Assembly (NCBI RefSeq): GCF_009389715.1
Contig: NW_024067666.1
Coordinates: 4,071,001 to 4,135,000 of the forward strand
Source of the DNA: Phoenix dactylifera
Lineage: Eukaryota > Streptophyta > Magnoliopsida > Arecales > Arecaceae
Length of the DNA stretch: 64,000 nucleotides
Reading direction: 5' to 3'
Under the pieces are notes generated by a model. It was not told where the DNA came from. It saw only the letters and a list, made by a program, of their open reading frames with translations, and made no database searches. Shown piece after piece: positions 63,808 through 64,000 of this stretch (positions within the stretch are counted from its first letter, which is position 1; the number at the start of each line of letters is the position of its first letter). The translations under genes and the position numbers were made by a program.

Positions 63808-64000
63808 GTCCGTAACTTTCTAAAAAAACTCGGTAAATCGGTAATTTGTTATCCTTGTCTTAATCGGCATTTAAAATTGTTGGAGGTCCTGCCACCTGGA
63901 ACTCAAGAGGCAGCCTTGCTCAATTTCCCATTTTGATTGCGAAACAGAGCGGCAGGTGGTCATAGGATTGCTTTTTGTCGTTTCAATGTTGTTTGGAGTT

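Noticed and set aside
1-64000. CRISPR arrays, bacterial operons, rRNA or tRNA genes
   Set aside because: No regularly spaced repeats, no Shine-Dalgarno-led gene runs and no cloverleaf-like tRNA sequence noticed. The genes are intron-bearing and eukaryotic.

Overview
The window is nuclear DNA from a flowering plant, most likely a non-grass monocot; a palm is my best guess. The genes have long AT-rich introns with canonical GT-AG borders and many small transposon relics between and inside them. All assignments rest on reading the translated exons by eye, with no database search. I see no prokaryotic, viral or organellar block.

Layout. (1) 536-8210 (+): a guanylate-binding (dynamin-like) GTPase with C-terminal membrane segments; its 5' end lies outside the window. 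(2) 10143-11048 (-): an intronless secreted GH18 chitinase. (3) About 12970-16476 (-): a large, fairly young L1-type LINE with RT, zinc-finger and RNase H regions. (4) 17297-20159 (-): a two-exon PET100-type cytochrome oxidase assembly factor whose intron holds an old RTE-type LINE. (5) 22468-23237 (+): a decayed CIPK-type kinase. (6) 25605-34748 (-): a six-exon group C (Opaque-2/OHP/RISBZ-like) bZIP factor. (7) 34900-41290: a gene desert with LINE tails and a small hAT element. (8) 41293-51681 (-): a complete nine-exon plastid tryptophan synthase alpha subunit. (9) 52069-54248: a TRIM-type LTR element with three LTRs, the middle one split by a 1.44 kb hAT transposon. (10) About 55150-55790: a probable Ty3/gypsy LTR relic; 55945-56400: a MITE. 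(11) 56681-60042 (+): chloroplast TatA/Tha4. (12) 61002-61551: a short LINE tail with clear target-site duplication; then a second, diverged MITE. (13) 63248-end (+): the start of a UNE12/LRL-like bHLH gene, cut by the window edge.

The host genes are not functionally clustered: they cover plastid metabolism (TSA), plastid protein export (TatA), mitochondrial assembly (PET100), transcription (bZIP, bHLH), cell-wall or defence enzymes (GH18) and membrane GTPases. I did not find a credible undescribed multi-gene system. The most distinctive items are a 7-nt microexon in the GTPase gene, the hAT-in-TRIM nest with exact 8-bp duplications and a GC-rich cargo, and two copies of a GGTAC-rich repeat family bounded by 7-bp direct repeats.
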